From the NCBI GenBank assembly GCA_036768485.1, contig JAVLUZ010000141.1, forward strand, positions 6,151,349 through 6,215,348: 64,000 nt of DNA, written 5' to 3'. The first letter of the stretch is position 1, and the number at the start of each line of letters is the position of its first letter. Positions 46,325 to 57,121 of the stretch are shown piece after piece. The translations under genes and the position numbers were made by a program. The notes beneath the pieces are model-generated. The model saw nothing but the letters and a program-made list of their open reading frames with translations. It was not told the DNA's origin and searched no databases. The stretch comes from Mermis nigrescens. Its lineage: Eukaryota > Nematoda > Enoplea > Mermithida > Mermithidae.

Positions 46325-46514
46325 CAGGGCGGATCCAGAATTTTCCCAAGGGGGGCGGTACCCCTAAGGAGGGCGGAACCTTGACTTGGGCCGAAAAATT
46401 AGCCGTTTTAACCCGAAAATCGCTAAAAATCGCTAAAAAAATCCTTAATTTTGCGCACTATTTTGGGCCAATGGGGGGCGGCCGCCCCTCGCCCCACCCC
46501 ATTAATCCGCCCTG
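46325..46514. mobile_element. MITE-C copy 1 (hAT-type, 190 bp)
   Basis: Ends CAGGGCGGATCCAG and TTAATCCGCCCTG; perfect 8-bp duplication TTTTTACA at 46317-46324 and 46515-46522. A GGGGCGGCCGCCCC palindrome lies near the right end. No coding. Confidence 0.92.
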
Positions 46515-46529
46515 TTTTTACAGTATGTG

Positions 46530-47230
46530 ATTCAAGAGCATTAACAATTCAACCAATTGGCAACGAGCAGTTTCTTAGTACCCGCCTCTCGCATCAACTA
46601 ATTCGCTTTCCTAGGTGGTGTAGTGGTATTACCACTAACTTTACAACGAGAATTACGTTTTCGCTCTCACAGCTCCTGAGCCAAACTGACACGAAGTGAC
46701 AGAGCACACGGTTTAAGGGCCAAATAACGTGCAATAATCGATAGGCAAATGGGATGAGGGCCTCACGTCAATGGGCTGAATTTTTACTGCTTTCAGATCA
46801 CATAACTGTAAAAAGTCTCTAGAATTTCGAAACAGACTATAGCTGCTAGGTCTGGTACATATTCATATCAAAAGTAAGTATCTCGGAAATTAACATCTTA
46901 TTCATGTATGTACCTCGCTGCCGTTTTATTAGCCATATTTTGTGGTCTTTTTTAAATAGCTGTCTTAACAGTAAAGTTTTCAGTATTCAATATCTTGTGT
47001 ATTGTACTTTACACTACATTTTAATCCACATAAGTTTTTTATTTTGCCAATTTTAAATATATGCATATGCAATGACCAGACTTTTTTAACCTAAATTCGT
47101 GGGTAACCGTCAAAAATATCGGTGTTCAGCGTTCCTGACGAGGCTCTATCATTCTAGAACATAAACGCAAAAAATTTCGAAAAAATCAAAATAGTCAAAT
47201 AAATTCAACAAGACATAGTTAAAACATGAA
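46530..47230. other. No gene; repeat shared with 57890-58035
   Basis: At 47110-47265 the sequence GTCAAAAATATCGG, CAGCGTTCCTGAC and CTAGAACATAAACGCAAAAAATTTC aligns with 57890-58035, which marks a dispersed repeat of unknown class. A tRNA-like A box at about 46618 lacks a B box. Confidence 0.4.
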
Positions 47231-47261
47231 TATACAGCGCTAAATGCCGTAAAATTTGACA

Positions 47262-47500
47262 GTAGGGGGTGCGAGTTGTGGGGGTTAGGCGTGGCGAGGT
47301 GTGTGGGGGCGACTTGTGTGGGAGGTGAGTTGTGGAGGGGGCGAGTAGTGGAAACGCGAGTTGTGGAGGGGTGAGTTGTGGAGGGTGCGGGTTGTGCAGA
47401 TGCTAGTTGTGTGGGGGCGAGTTGTGGCTGTTGGCGAGTTTTTGCTGAGGGCGAGTTGTGTGGGAGTGAGTTGCGGGGGAAGGGCAAATGGTGGTGGGCG
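47262..47500. repeat. G-rich minisatellite GCGAGTTGTGTGGGGG
   Basis: About a dozen units of 16-22 bp of the form GCGAGTTGTGNNGGGG on the plus strand. The long minus-strand Pro/Thr/Ser frames (47149-47512) come from it. Runs of four to five G at regular spacing make G-quadruplex formation possible. Confidence 0.9.
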
Positions 47501-47509
47501 AATTATCCG

Positions 47510-48930
47510 CAAGCCGGCCGGTCAAACAAAATTTCAAAATCTAATCGGCTCGGCCCATAGATATTCCCACTAGCCATGAATTTTCAGCGACAAAAAATTG
47601 ATTTTAGTAGGCCAGATGGGACGGTCGGTGACTGACATGGTATGGCTGGTCAGACGGAATTCCAAAAATCTAATATGCCCGGCCCGTAGGTATTCTTTTT
47701 TACTACCACAAATTTTCGTTGCCAAAAAATTGATTTTAGTTGGCAAAGTGGGATGGTCGTGACATGGTATGGTCGGTCAAACAAAATTTAAAAAATCTAA
47801 TTGGCCGGGCCTATAGTTAATTTCACTAGCCACGAATTTTTGCAGACAAAAGTTGATTTTAGTCAGCCAGATAGGACGGTCAGTGACATGATAAGGTGGA
47901 ACAGAACTTCAAAAATCTAATCGGCCCGGCCCATAGGTATTCTTACTAACCATGAATTTTTGGTGACAAAAATTGATTATAGTCGGCCAGATGGGACGGT
48001 CAGCGACATGGTATGGCATGAAAAACGATATTTCAAAAATCTTATCGGCTGGGCCCATAAGTATTCTATTCCTACTACCACGAATTTTTGATGACAAAAA
48101 ATTGATTTTAGTCGATTAAATGGGATGGTCGTGACATGACACGGTCGGTCGAACAAAATTTCAAAAATCGAATTGGCCCGGCCCATTAATATTTCCGCTA
48201 GCCACGAATTCTTGAAGACAAAAAATTGATGTTAGTAGGCCAGATAGGACGGTCGGAGACATGGTATGGTGGAACAAAATTTCAAAAATCTGATCGGCTC
48301 GACCCATTTAGGCATTCTTACTTGCTACAAATTTTTGGTGACAAAAAATTGATCATAGTCGGCCAGATGGGACGGCCGGCGAAACGGTATGGTCAGCCGA
48401 GCCAAATTTAAAAAATCGGATCAGTCTACAGCAATCCATACTACCCACGAATTTTCGGTGACAAAAATTGATTTTAGTCGGCCAGATGGGATGCTCGGTG
48501 ACACGGTATGGTCGGCCAAACAAAATTTATGAAACCTGATAGGTTCGTAGGGATTCCTACTAACCTGCATTTTCGATGACTAAAAATTGATTTAAGTCGG
48601 CCAAATAGGACGGTCAGTGACATGCCATGGTCGGCCAAACATAAATTTCAAAACCATAATCGGCCTCTAGGGATTCCTAATAACCAGAATATTCGGTGAC
48701 GAAAAATTGATTTTAGTCAGCCAGATGGGGCGGTCGGTGACATGGTATGACAGGCCAAACAAAATTTCGCAAAATCGATCAGTCCCTAACGATTCCTACT
48801 AGTCACGAATTTTCAGTGACAAAAATTAATTTAAGTCGGTCAGATGGGACGGTAGGTGACATGGTATAACAAAAACTTAAGGCTAGTCGTCCAGGTGGGA
48901 CGGTCGGTAAATCCCAAATGCCATCAAGTA
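47510..48930. repeat. Satellite, monomer 119-132 bp, about 11 copies
   Basis: GATTTTAGT followed by CGGCCAGATGGGACGGTCGG and GACATGGTATGGTCGGCC recurs with starts at about 47600, 47732, 47854, 47974, 48104, 48228, 48351, 48470, 48589, 48709 and 48828. Each monomer also contains ATTCCTACTA-CCACGAATTTT. Monomers shorten from about 125 to 119 bp towards the right. Frames read through it are artefacts. Confidence 0.92.
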
Positions 48931-49623
48931 TTTTCGTCCTTTAATTTAACAGGAACCTCAAGAGTCAGGGTGTTACAAAAAATGATGAGCGGTCGATGAA
49001 CTAGGACGGTCGCCTGAAAATCTTTAAATGGTTTCTACGATATCCTTACTGAATATTGCAAGGCATTATAGTCTGCTTCACATTACTTCGTGCATAAATT
49101 TGAAAAACTGTCTTCGGCAATAGGCTGACAGATTACAATCATAGCATTGACCTGATATATTATTATCAAAACCTCTCGGCTTGCACCAAGTTATGTGAAA
49201 CAGAGTAACAGAATAGTCGGCGAACTACAATGATCAATAAAAAACTGAAAAAATGTTAAATTTGCTCACGTAGTAGGTCCAGCACGTTATTTTCCGGTGG
49301 GACTATCGATAAAATAAAATGGGTCTAAATAATTTTCTAGTGGGTTCGGTCTGTTGGAACACTTGACCCAATGAACCGGTGGCCCTAAGGAGATTTTTTC
49401 TGGTGGGTCAATTGATATAGTTGGTCTTGTAGCGATTTGCATTAAATGAGTACCTACTACTATAGTCTGTTTCACAGGAGTTTAGACATAAAGTTTAAAA
49501 ACTAGGTCCGACAATAAACCAACAGATTGCGATTATAGCATTGATTTGATATTTAATTATCGGAATCCGTCGGCTTACTTTGGAAAAATCTTAAACTTTA
49601 TGCCCAAACTTATATGTGAAACG
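48931..49623. other. No gene; two diverged copies of one block
   Basis: TATAGTCTGCTTCACATTACTTCG (49068) and TATAGTCTGTTTCACAGGAG (49460) begin related blocks that continue through GACAATA-CTGACAGATT and ATAGCATTGA-TTGATAT, i.e. a direct duplication with a period of about 390 bp. Confidence 0.5.
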
Positions 49624-49631
49624 GACTATAG

Positions 49632-49884
49632 CATACCTGGGCGTGAGGGATATGCACCCCCTCCCCAGAAACCAAAATACCCCATCAGAAACCAAAATAA
49701 CCCTCCAGATTTCGATTTTTTGAAATTTTCTTTGTTTTTTTCGCGAGTTTTTGATGCCTATGGATAGTGCTCGATGTGTAACGTTTAAAAATGGTGTTTT
49801 TTTCGCCATTTCACCAGTTTTAAGACCATTTTCGACCTTTAAAAAATCTTGCACCCCCCAGAAATTTGGTACCGCCCACCTATG
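49632..49884 (+). mobile_element. MITE-A copy 7
   Basis: 253 bp, ends CATACCTGGGCGTGAGGG and GCCCACCTATG; flanks GACTATAG (49624-49631) and TACTATAG (49885-49892). Confidence 0.9.
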
Positions 49885-49950
49885 TACTATAGTCGCTCTT
49901 ACGCGCCGATTCGCTAAAACGCGTCAACATTAGGTTCGCGCAGATAAGAT

Positions 49951-50123
49951 CAGGGGCGGATTTAGGGGTGGGGGCGGGGGCGGCCGCCCCCCATTGGCTT
50001 AAAATAGAGCGCAAAATTAAGGATTTTTGAACGATTTTTAGCGATTTTCGGGTTAAAACGGCTAATTTTTCCGCTCAAGTCAGGGTTCCGCCCCCCCTTA
50101 GGAAAATCCTGGATCCGCCACTG
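49951..50123. mobile_element. MITE-C copy 2 (hAT-type, 173 bp)
   Basis: Ends CAGGGGCGGATTTAGG and GGATCCGCCACTG; perfect 8-bp duplication GATAAGAT at 49943-49950 and 50124-50131. Inverted relative to copy 1. Confidence 0.93.
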
Positions 50124-50131
50124 GATAAGAT

Positions 50132-50647
50132 AATAAGCAAACCTGCCTTTAGCACACAAGTACATATGGATTCAGTTTGTTGCGTTAATCAGCCTCTATC
50201 GTCATGTATAGCCCAACGTTATAATTATTCCAACGTCACCAGTAAGCATATTAATACGTGCGGTCAGGTAACTACTTTTTAAAACTGAATAACTTTCTTA
50301 TTACTCGACTTTGAGACGTTAAAAAAGCGTCTTAAGAAAAAAACTTGCTCTTTCTAGCGGAATAAATTTTATGGCTATCGGGCCAAATTAGCTCACGTGA
50401 ACCGATAAACCCTTCGAAAAGAAAGGAAAAACCGTGTTGCATAATTGGAATTATCGATCGAAGCCAAAAAAGAAATATGGGTATAATGGGGACTTCATGC
50501 CTGCGCATTTTAAAAAACAATTAAAAAATAATAATTCCATCGCAATTGCCACTAAAAAAACCAAAAAATTGTAGCTACAAACACGCTCTTTCATACAGAC
50601 ACACGAAGTGCGTAGTCTTAATATGACGTCACAGTTACATGACGTCT
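50132..50647. other. No recognised feature
   Basis: Nothing noted apart from a short TGACGTCA-like palindromic stretch around 50623-50645 (ATGACGTCACAG, ATGACGTC). Confidence 0.35.
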
Positions 50648-50655
50648 TCTAAGGA

Positions 50656-50821
50656 CAGGCACGTATTTCTGGGGGAAGGGGGGTTCGGACCCCCAACGTT
50701 AAGTAAAATCAGAAAAATGGGGCTTTTTAAACGTTATGTTGTGCTATTTTTGGCTTTTTTAGGCTTAGCCCCCCAAAATTGGTGTTGGTCCCCCAAAATT
50801 GGACGGCCAGCTACGTGCCTG
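50656..50821. mobile_element. MITE-B copy 2 (hAT-type, 166 bp)
   Basis: Ends CAGGCACGTATTTC and CAGCTACGTGCCTG; flanks TCTAAGGA (50648-50655) and TCTAAGAG (50822-50829), six of eight bases alike. Confidence 0.88.
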
Positions 50822-50829
50822 TCTAAGAG

Positions 50830-51420
50830 GGGCGATTCACTTTTGTGCGTCGTCCAATTGTGTGCCTATGTTACCCAAAATGTAGATGAGCGCACGAGGC
50901 GTTGAAGGAGCAACACCCCCTCTAGTCGATTGACCCCTGATTGAATTTTTGGCATGTTTTTTGCGATCGTTGACAGTTTTACGCCCACCCATGCCCCCAG
51001 AATTCATTTGCTGCTCACGTTATTGAGATGGATCATGGTTTTCGCATGAACAGAGGTTCCAATGCGTAATGTGCAACGGTTTTCAACAGTCTTCTTTTTC
51101 AAACACAAAACTTTTATGACCATAGTATTTTTAACAGGCTTGTTGTTTCAAGGATCTAATCACTCTTCGCAAAATCGGTTTTAGCTTCAGGGACTGTTCT
51201 TTTGTCTGTAAAAATGTTTATGCTTATTTTTATCATAGTTAGAAATCTTTTACAATTTTAAAATCCTTAATCAAACTTTTCACGAACTTTAGTTCTTTAT
51301 GCAACGAACATTTTCACGATTCGAGACAATTTCTGGAGCGTAAGCAACTAGTTTAGCATGTTTTCTTCCATTTTTAGAACATATTAAACATCACCGGTAC
51401 AGGAGAGCAGTGGAATGTAA
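50830..51420. other. No recognised gene; weak C-run relic near 50910-51010
   Basis: ACACCCCCTCTAGTCGATTG and ACGCCCACCCATGCCCCCAG look like the remains of a MITE similar in style to MITE-A but no ends are defined. Confidence 0.3.
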
Positions 51421-51570
51421 AAATCTTTCTGCCTGGATTCCACGAATTTTCCGAAAGTTTCGCTTGAAGAAAAAATTAAAGCACTTTTTCGCGCAAAGCT
51501 GACAAAAAATCTTAGAATTTTGTTGCAAAAATCCTGCAGCAGAAAAGATTTTGAATGGAATACGACGTAG
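51421..51570 (+). CDS. 49-codon open stretch with protein-like composition, unknown
   Basis: Open without an ATG from a TAA at 51418 to a TAG at 51568. It reads SLEEKIKALFRAKLTKNLRI in the middle, an amphipathic helical pattern, then FEWNTT. A second short frame in another register continues (ERRKIRDIVFSNLFLIIRER, about 51567-51630). It might be an exon or a decayed gene; I do not recognise it. Confidence 0.2.
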   Translation, partial: KSFCLDSTNFPKVSLEEKIKALFRAKLTKNLRILLQKSCSRKDFEWNTT

Positions 51571-52034
51571 AACGGCGAAAAATACGTGATATCGTATTTT
51601 CGAATCTATTTTTGATTATTCGTGAAAGAGTTGGGTAACCACTCCTGCTTACAAAAATTCTGCTGCACCTCTCTGTACCACCTGGCCCAGCGTCTGGGAG
51701 ACGAAACGACACTAAAAATCAGCAACATTCTCAATACGTTTGTTTTTTACAATTTACTGCTTCCTCCTATTGTCTATAATTGACATTTTTAGGTTAGATC
51801 GTGGATGCTTCACGTGGATCGGGGTCAGCAATTTGTACCAGATTCTGACTACCTGGTAGATACCGAGAGGCACGTTTCTTGCGAATGCTCGAATTATAAT
51901 AATGTTGGACCATCAACTAAAAGCATGCCGTTACGTCCGTTGTGATTGTAGTGTATGCATTGACATTTGTTTGCTTTACTTACATGTGTAGGTGCATTAT
52001 TGACATTACTACCCTCTTGGGTCTGTTGTACCTA
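51571..52034. other. Possible exon at about 51795-51945, otherwise nothing
   Basis: After a pyrimidine-rich TTGACATTTTTAG at 51781-51793, one frame stays open for about 50 codons (RSWMLHVDRGQQFVPDSDYL and a Cys-X-Cys) before TGA at 51942. Acceptor-like context but no recognisable family. Confidence 0.2.
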
Positions 52035-52043
52035 TTTAACATG

Positions 52044-52623
52044 GGTATAATCGTAGCACGTGCACAGTTCCTGAATTTTGTGGACGGCATTAGGGGCACA
52101 GTCGTAGTACGTGCACAGTTGACCCCTATACTTAAAAACAACATTGTTTGACCCGGTTTACTGTTTATTGTCATTGAACATTCGTGTTGGCAGGCTACAA
52201 TTTCATTCACCAGACTGTGAATCATGATCAAAATTTCATTGATCCAGTTAGTTGGGCTCATACACAAAGAATAGAGAGTCATTGGGGTCAAGTTAAAACC
52301 GGAATTGTGAGAAAAATGCGTGGCACTTCGCTGACTTTGCTTCCAGGACATTTGGCAGAGTATTGGTGGCGTAAGATGCATAAACAATCACCGTTTAATG
52401 ATATTCTGCGTGAAATAACTAGCTAATCAGTTTCCCTTAGCATAAGCGGTCATGTTTTATTTTGTTTAATTACATTAATGTACATGTTCAATGACAATAA
52501 AGAGTAAACCGGGTCAAACAATGCTGTTTCCAACTATATGCGTTAACTGTGCACGTACACTACGACTGTGCACCTAATGCTGTTCACAAAATTCAGGAAC
52601 TGTGCAAGTGCTACGACTATACC
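52044..52623 (+). mobile_element. Merlin-superfamily DNA transposon, deletion derivative, 580 bp
   Basis: The ends GGTATAATCGTAGCAC and GTGCTACGACTATACC are inverted repeats that extend for about 140 bp (left 52044-52182, right 52485-52623). The terminal repeats also contain an internal GCACAGTCGTAGTACGTGCA unit. A perfect 9-bp duplication TTTAACATG flanks the element (52035-52043 and 52624-52632). Length, TSD size and the encoded transposase fragment all point to the Merlin/IS1016 group. Confidence 0.9.
52184..52426 (+). pseudogene. Merlin/ISXO2-like transposase, C-terminal 80 residues
   Basis: The frame reads HQTVNHDQNFIDPVSWAHTQ, then RIESHWGQVK and LPGHLAEYWWR. This is the diagnostic C-terminal part of DDE transposases of the IS1595/ISXO2/Merlin group (TVNHS-X-NFVDP-X2-GAHT-X2-IE-X-LW), which includes the final catalytic Glu (in RIES). 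The frame begins just after a stop and a TTGGCAG acceptor-like site, with no N-terminal domain and no first two catalytic Asp. It cannot encode a working enzyme. Confidence 0.85.
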
Positions 52624-52632
52624 TTTAACATG

Positions 52633-52960
52633 CATATATGTACATATATATAAATGTGAATGTATATATAGGTACATTGTATAAAGGTGAAATTTTCATA
52701 TGCGTAGGAACCTATGTCTGTATGTAGTACATGATCAAGTTTTTCCATGTATGTACCTACTACATCCTACATATGTTTTTTAACCCTTGAAAGTTTTGGT
52801 GTAAAACTGATTAAAAATCTGGGGATCTGCTGAATTCTTGAGGTCTAAACCATCCAAACTCAATACGCCCACGTGTGGTCAGAATCCTTCCATCTACCCT
52901 CCACATATTTAAAAAGGCCTCACCAGGATCCAATAGACCCCGGCACATAGCCCCAATGCC
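52633..52960. other. Low-complexity TA/GTAC-rich stretch, no gene
   Basis: ATATATGTACATATATATA-type sequence at 52630-52680 and repeated GTACCTAC/TACATATG motifs to 52770. From 52800 on, faint similarity to the next repeat. Confidence 0.4.
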
Positions 52961-53040
52961 ATCTGTGCAGCGAAAAATTTTTGGGGAAAAGTAAAATCCG
53001 GAAACGGAAACGAAAACGGAAACGTATATTATTGTGCACA

Positions 53041-54845
53041 CGGTTCCATCGAGAGTTTCTACGCCCTGGGATAGTCAAAAGTGCCAGAACCGGGGTTCCC
53101 CACACCTGCAACCCCGTTTCCAGCAAAGTTTCACCAATTGAACGGGGGCTTTAGGGGCTCGGAAAAGGGGTAACCCATTATTCATATGTGACGTTGAGCC
53201 CAGTTCCATCGGGGGTTTCTCCGCCCTGGGGCTGTCGTGGCTGAGCAGGGTTCCCCCAAGTAGGGCCTCTCAGAGTGAACACCACCAATCCTGTTTCCAG
53301 CAAAATTTCTCCCACTGAAGAGGGGTTTAGGGGCACGCGAACAGGGTACCCCATTATTCATTTGAGAAGGTGACACCAGTTCCGTCGGGGGTTTCTCCGC
53401 CCTGGGATTGGTCCAACGTGTTGGAACGTAGTTACCCAAGTAGTGCCCCTCAGGGTCAACATCCCCAACCCCGTTTCCGGCATATTTTAACTACTAAAGG
53501 AGGTTTAGGGCTCGAAAACGGGGTACCCCATTATTCATATGTCATATGAGGAGATGAACCCGGTTCCGTCGGGTGTTTCTTCGTCTTAGAGCTGGTCTAA
53601 AGTGCCGACCGGGAATCCCCAAGTAGGGTCCATCAAAAATAATACAACCCAGTTTCCGGCAAAATTTCACCCATTTAAGGGGTTTTAGGGGCTGGAAAAA
53701 GGGTTACCAAACCCATTAATCATGTGAGACGGTGACCCCAGTTCCGTCGGGGGTCTCTCCACTCTGGGGTGGTCCAAAATGTTGGAACCAGGGTTCCCAA
53801 GTAGAGCTTATCAGGATCAACACCCCCAACCCTGTTTCCAGCAAAACTTCACCCATTGAATGATTGTCTAGGGGCTCGAAAGAGGGGTACCCGATTATTC
53901 ATATAAGAAGGTGACCCCTGTTCCAACAGGGGTTTCTACACCCTGGGGCAGTCCAAAGTGTCAGAACCGGGCTCATCAAGTAGAGCCTCTAAGGTTAAAT
54001 ACCCTCAACCCCGTTTCCAGCTAAATTTCGCCCACTGAAGGCCTAGGGGCTCGGAAAAGGGGGACCGCATTATTCATATGAGAAGGTGACCCCAGTTCCG
54101 TCGGGGTTTTCTGCCATAGGGGTGGTCCAACGTGCCGAAAGCGGGATTTCGTAAGTACGACTTATCAATATCAACACACCTAACCCCGTGTCCGGCAAAC
54201 TTTCAACCACTGAAGGGGGTTTAGGGGCTCCCTTCAGTTGACCCCGCTTCCGTCAGGGGTTTTTCCGCCCTGCGGGCAGTCCATAGTGCCAGAACCAGGG
54301 TTCTTCTAAAAGGGCCCATCAGGGTCAACACCCAACCCCGTTTTCGATAAAATTTCAACCACTGAAGATGGTTTAGGGGCTCGGAAACGAAGTAACCCAT
54401 TATTCATACATGAAGTTGACTCTGGTTCCGTCGGGGGTTTCTTCGCCCTGGGTGTGGTCCAAAGTGCCGGAACCAATGTTCCCCAAGCAGATCTCATCAG
54501 GGTCAACACCCCAACCCAGTTTCCGGCAAAATTCCACTTACTGAAGGGGGTTTAGGGGCTCAGAAACGGTGTACCTCATAATTCATGTGTGAAGCTGACC
54601 TCGGTTCCGTCACGGGTTACACCAACCTGGGATGGTCCAAAGTTCTCAAAACCTGGGTTCCCCAAGTAGGGCCTCAGCGTGAACATCCCCAACCCCGTTT
54701 CCGGCAAAATTTCTCTAATTGAAGGGGTTTTAGGAGCTTGGAAACGGGGTACCTCATACTTCCTATGTGAAGCTGACCCCGGTTCCGTCGGGGATTTCTC
54801 CTCCCCATGGGGGAGGGGTGGTCCAAAGTACCGGAATCGGGGTTC
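53041..54845 (+). repeat. 178-bp tandem repeat, left arm, about 11 units
   Basis: Unit starts (CAGTTCCGTCGGGGGTTTCT) at about 53041, 53201, 53377, 53561, 53739, 53918, 54093, 54245, 54422, 54602 and 54780. Other conserved blocks: GGGTTCCCCAAGTAGGGCC, CCAACCCCGTTTCCGGCAAA, GGGGTTTAGGGGCTCGGAAA, CCCATTATTCATATGAGAAG. Much more GC-rich than its surroundings. Confidence 0.92.
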
Positions 54846-55216
54846 CCCCGTTTTGAAGCCCCTAAACCCCCCTGTTGTGGGTGGAATTTTGCCGGAAACT
54901 GTTTCGGGGATGTTGGTTGACCCTGATGGGCCATACTTGGAGAAACCCGGTTCCGGCATTTCTATGGACTGCCTCCAGGGCATATAAACCCCGACGAAAC
55001 CGAGGTCACCTTCTCATATGAATAATCGAATACCCTGTTTCCGTGACCTAAACCCCCTTCAGTGGAAGAAATTTGGCCGTAAAGGGGGTTGAGGGTGTTC
55101 ACTATGAAAGGTCCTACTTGGGGAACCCCGTTTCCGGCACTTTGGACATTCCCTTGGGTGGATAAACTCCCTACGGAAATGTGTGCACAATAATAGACGT
55201 TTCCGTTTCCGGATTA
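54846..55216 (-). repeat. 178-bp repeat, inverted right arm, two units
   Basis: The same blocks in reverse complement (TTTTGCCGGAAACTGTTTC, CATACTTGGAGAAACCCGG, CACCTTCTCATATGAATAAT, CCTACTTGGGGAACCCCG). The turn in direction is at about 54845. Confidence 0.85.
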
Positions 55217-55274
55217 TACCCATCGTTTCAGTTTTCCGTTTCCGTTTCGAGGATTCAACCACACCCATAATTTT

Positions 55275-55850
55275 TGGCCACTCTGTTTCTTCTCGTCTTC
55301 TGATTCCTTATAGTCCTTGGCTAATCTCACAAAGCATTATTGTGGTACTTAGGTAGATGCGTTAAAAATGACATACCTACCCTGTAGAACCTGGATCTAC
55401 GAGTGCGTTGGGGAAGGATGGAATGCATGCTATATGGAAATAAGAAATATTGGATCAAAAATTCGTAAATCAAAAAGTCAAATGCCGAAAAAAGCTCAGT
55501 GTGGTGCTTAGATGTACAAAAACAATGTCCATGTATTATAGGTGCAAGGTGATAACTTTACGTATATAGGTACATTCCATGAGCTATAAATGCACCTATC
55601 TAATTCAATACATGGGCTACGAAAGCCATCCCTCAAATACAAAAGCTATCCAAAAACAACGAATTAGATAATGTCTAAATTATACAAATTTTTTGACGCT
55701 TAGCGCCCATTTTTAGCTAAATTTAAAGAATTGTAGCACTTTTTGCATAAAATTACTAAAACTTACGATATTTCCGCGATGATTTAGCTATGCAGTTTCT
55801 GTTGTGCGTATATGTAGGCAATATGGGGACTGATCTGGAAAATAAGGGGG
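55275..55850. other. No recognised feature
   Basis: Ordinary AT-rich sequence. Confidence 0.35.
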
Positions 55851-55860
55851 CAGCGCTACC

Positions 55861-56580
55861 GGGCCAACCCGTAAATCCTACTAGTGTTTCCCCCGTTGGG
55901 AGAAACGTTTCTCCCATCAAAATTTCCCCCGGAGGGAGAAACGTTTCTCCCGGGAGAAACGTTTCTCCGGGTGTGGTTACCTATGCTTATCATGGTTTCG
56001 CCGTTTCTCCCGTTTCTCCCAGTCTCCGGGTGTGGTTACCTATACTTATCATGGTTTCCGCCGTTTCTCCCAGGCTCCCGGTGTGGTTACCTATGCTTAT
56101 CATGGTTTCGCCGTTTCTCCCGTTTCTCCCAGTCTCCGGGTGTGGTTACCTATACTTATCATGGTTTCGCCGTTTCTCCCGTTTCTCTCAGGCTCCCGGT
56201 GTGGTTACCTATGCTGATCATGGTTTCGCCGTTTCTCCCGAGTCTCCGGGTGTGGTTACCTATACTTATCATGGTTTCGCCGTTTCTCCCAGTCTCCGGG
56301 TGTGGTTACCTATGCTTATCATGGTTTCGCCGTTTCTCCCGTTTCTCCCAGGCTCCGGGTGTGGTTACCTATGCTTATCATCATGGTTTCGCCGTTTCTC
56401 CCGTTCTCCGGACTCCGGGAGTGGTTACCTAAACGTATCACGGTTTCGCCCGTTTCTCCCAGGCTACGGGTGTTGTTACTTACGATTGTCATGGTCCAGG
56501 CTCCGTGTGTGCTTACCTATGCTTATCATGCTTTTCCTTTCTCCCTATCTTTTTCATTAGTAGGATTTACGGGTTGGGCC
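55861..56580. mobile_element. Small TIR element filled by a 58-bp minisatellite, 720 bp
   Basis: The ends GGGCCAACCCGTAAATCCTA and TAGGATTTACGGGTTGGGCC form an inverted repeat of about 30 bp. Flanks GCGCTACC (55853-55860) and GCGCTAAC (56581-56588) may be an 8-bp duplication with one change. The inside is GGGAGAAACGTTTCTCCC palindromes (55898-55970) followed by about nine units of GGTGTGGTTACCTATGCTTA...TTTCGCCGTTTCTCCC (55970-56530), 50-60 bp each. The 256-codon frame (55790-56560) and its partners are repeat artefacts. Confidence 0.8.
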
Positions 56581-56588
56581 GCGCTAAC

Positions 56589-57084
56589 CGTTTTTTCCAA
56601 GAGAGTCAAAAATAGGTCCGAAAACCCGCTATTCATGCAGAACAGCGCTTTTTCGCCGTTTTACATTGCCAACCTTTAATTCAAATGATTGGTGCAAAAG
56701 TGCAACACAAAAATTTCACGATTTAAAGTAATTTGCGAAAGGTGCTTAAATTAAATTTATAAAAAACCGGCCCAAAACGCGAGAAAATTGGTCAAATTCC
56801 GATAGATAGACGTCTAGACTGAATAATTTCGGTATTTTCTGCATTTAGAGCAAAACGTACTAAAACATTTAATGTGAAGCGCGAGAAAAATTCAAGAAAT
56901 TAAAGCTGAGAAATGGTAAGCAGACGACAAAAAGACAACTCACAACAGCCGAGGAAGCCAAGAAAGTGAAATGTAAAAAATTACGGCGGTCGATGGCCAA
57001 AAGTCATTCCAATTTACCAGTAGGTACCACTCATATGTATGTACGTATGTACGAGACATAAATCGCCAATTATTTTTGGTCATT
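56589..57084. other. No recognised feature
   Basis: AT-rich sequence; nothing noted. Confidence 0.35.
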
Positions 57085-57121
57085 ACGGAGGGAGCGGCCG
57101 CCCCCTTTAAATCCGCCCCTT
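57085..57121. mobile_element. MITE-C right-end fragment
   Basis: GGGAGCGGCCGCCCCC followed by TTTAAATCCGCCCCTT matches the right 37 bases of MITE-C; the left part is missing. Confidence 0.6.

Larger units (their letters stand above)
52970..55262. mobile_element. Foldback-type element with arms of a 178-bp repeat
   Basis: The left end (CCGGAAACGGAAACGAAAAC, then TATTATTGTGCACACGG at 53025-53042) reappears inverted at the right end (GTGTGCACAATAATAGACG, TTTCCGTTTCCGG at 55179-55216). Between them about 11 forward units and, from about 54845, two inverted units of the same repeat are present. This gives strongly asymmetric arms, about 1.87 kb and 0.4 kb. No coding region or clear target duplication was found. 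Confidence 0.65.

Noticed and set aside
46615..46660. Second tRNA-derived SINE
   Set aside because: There is an A-box-like TGGTGTAGTGG but no B box at the right distance and no target duplication.
47149..47512. Thr/Pro/Ser-rich minus-strand frames that look like a mucin
   Set aside because: They come from the G-rich minisatellite; several frames are open at once.
51980..52387. 135-codon minus-strand frame
   Set aside because: It is antisense to the Merlin transposase fragment and TIR; the plus-strand reading has the recognisable motifs.
54576..54987. 135- and 102-codon frames on both strands
   Set aside because: Both are readings of the 178-bp GC-rich repeat.
55790..56560. 256-codon frame, the longest in the window
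   Set aside because: It is a minisatellite read in frame (three frames are open over the same DNA) and crosses the end of a TIR element.
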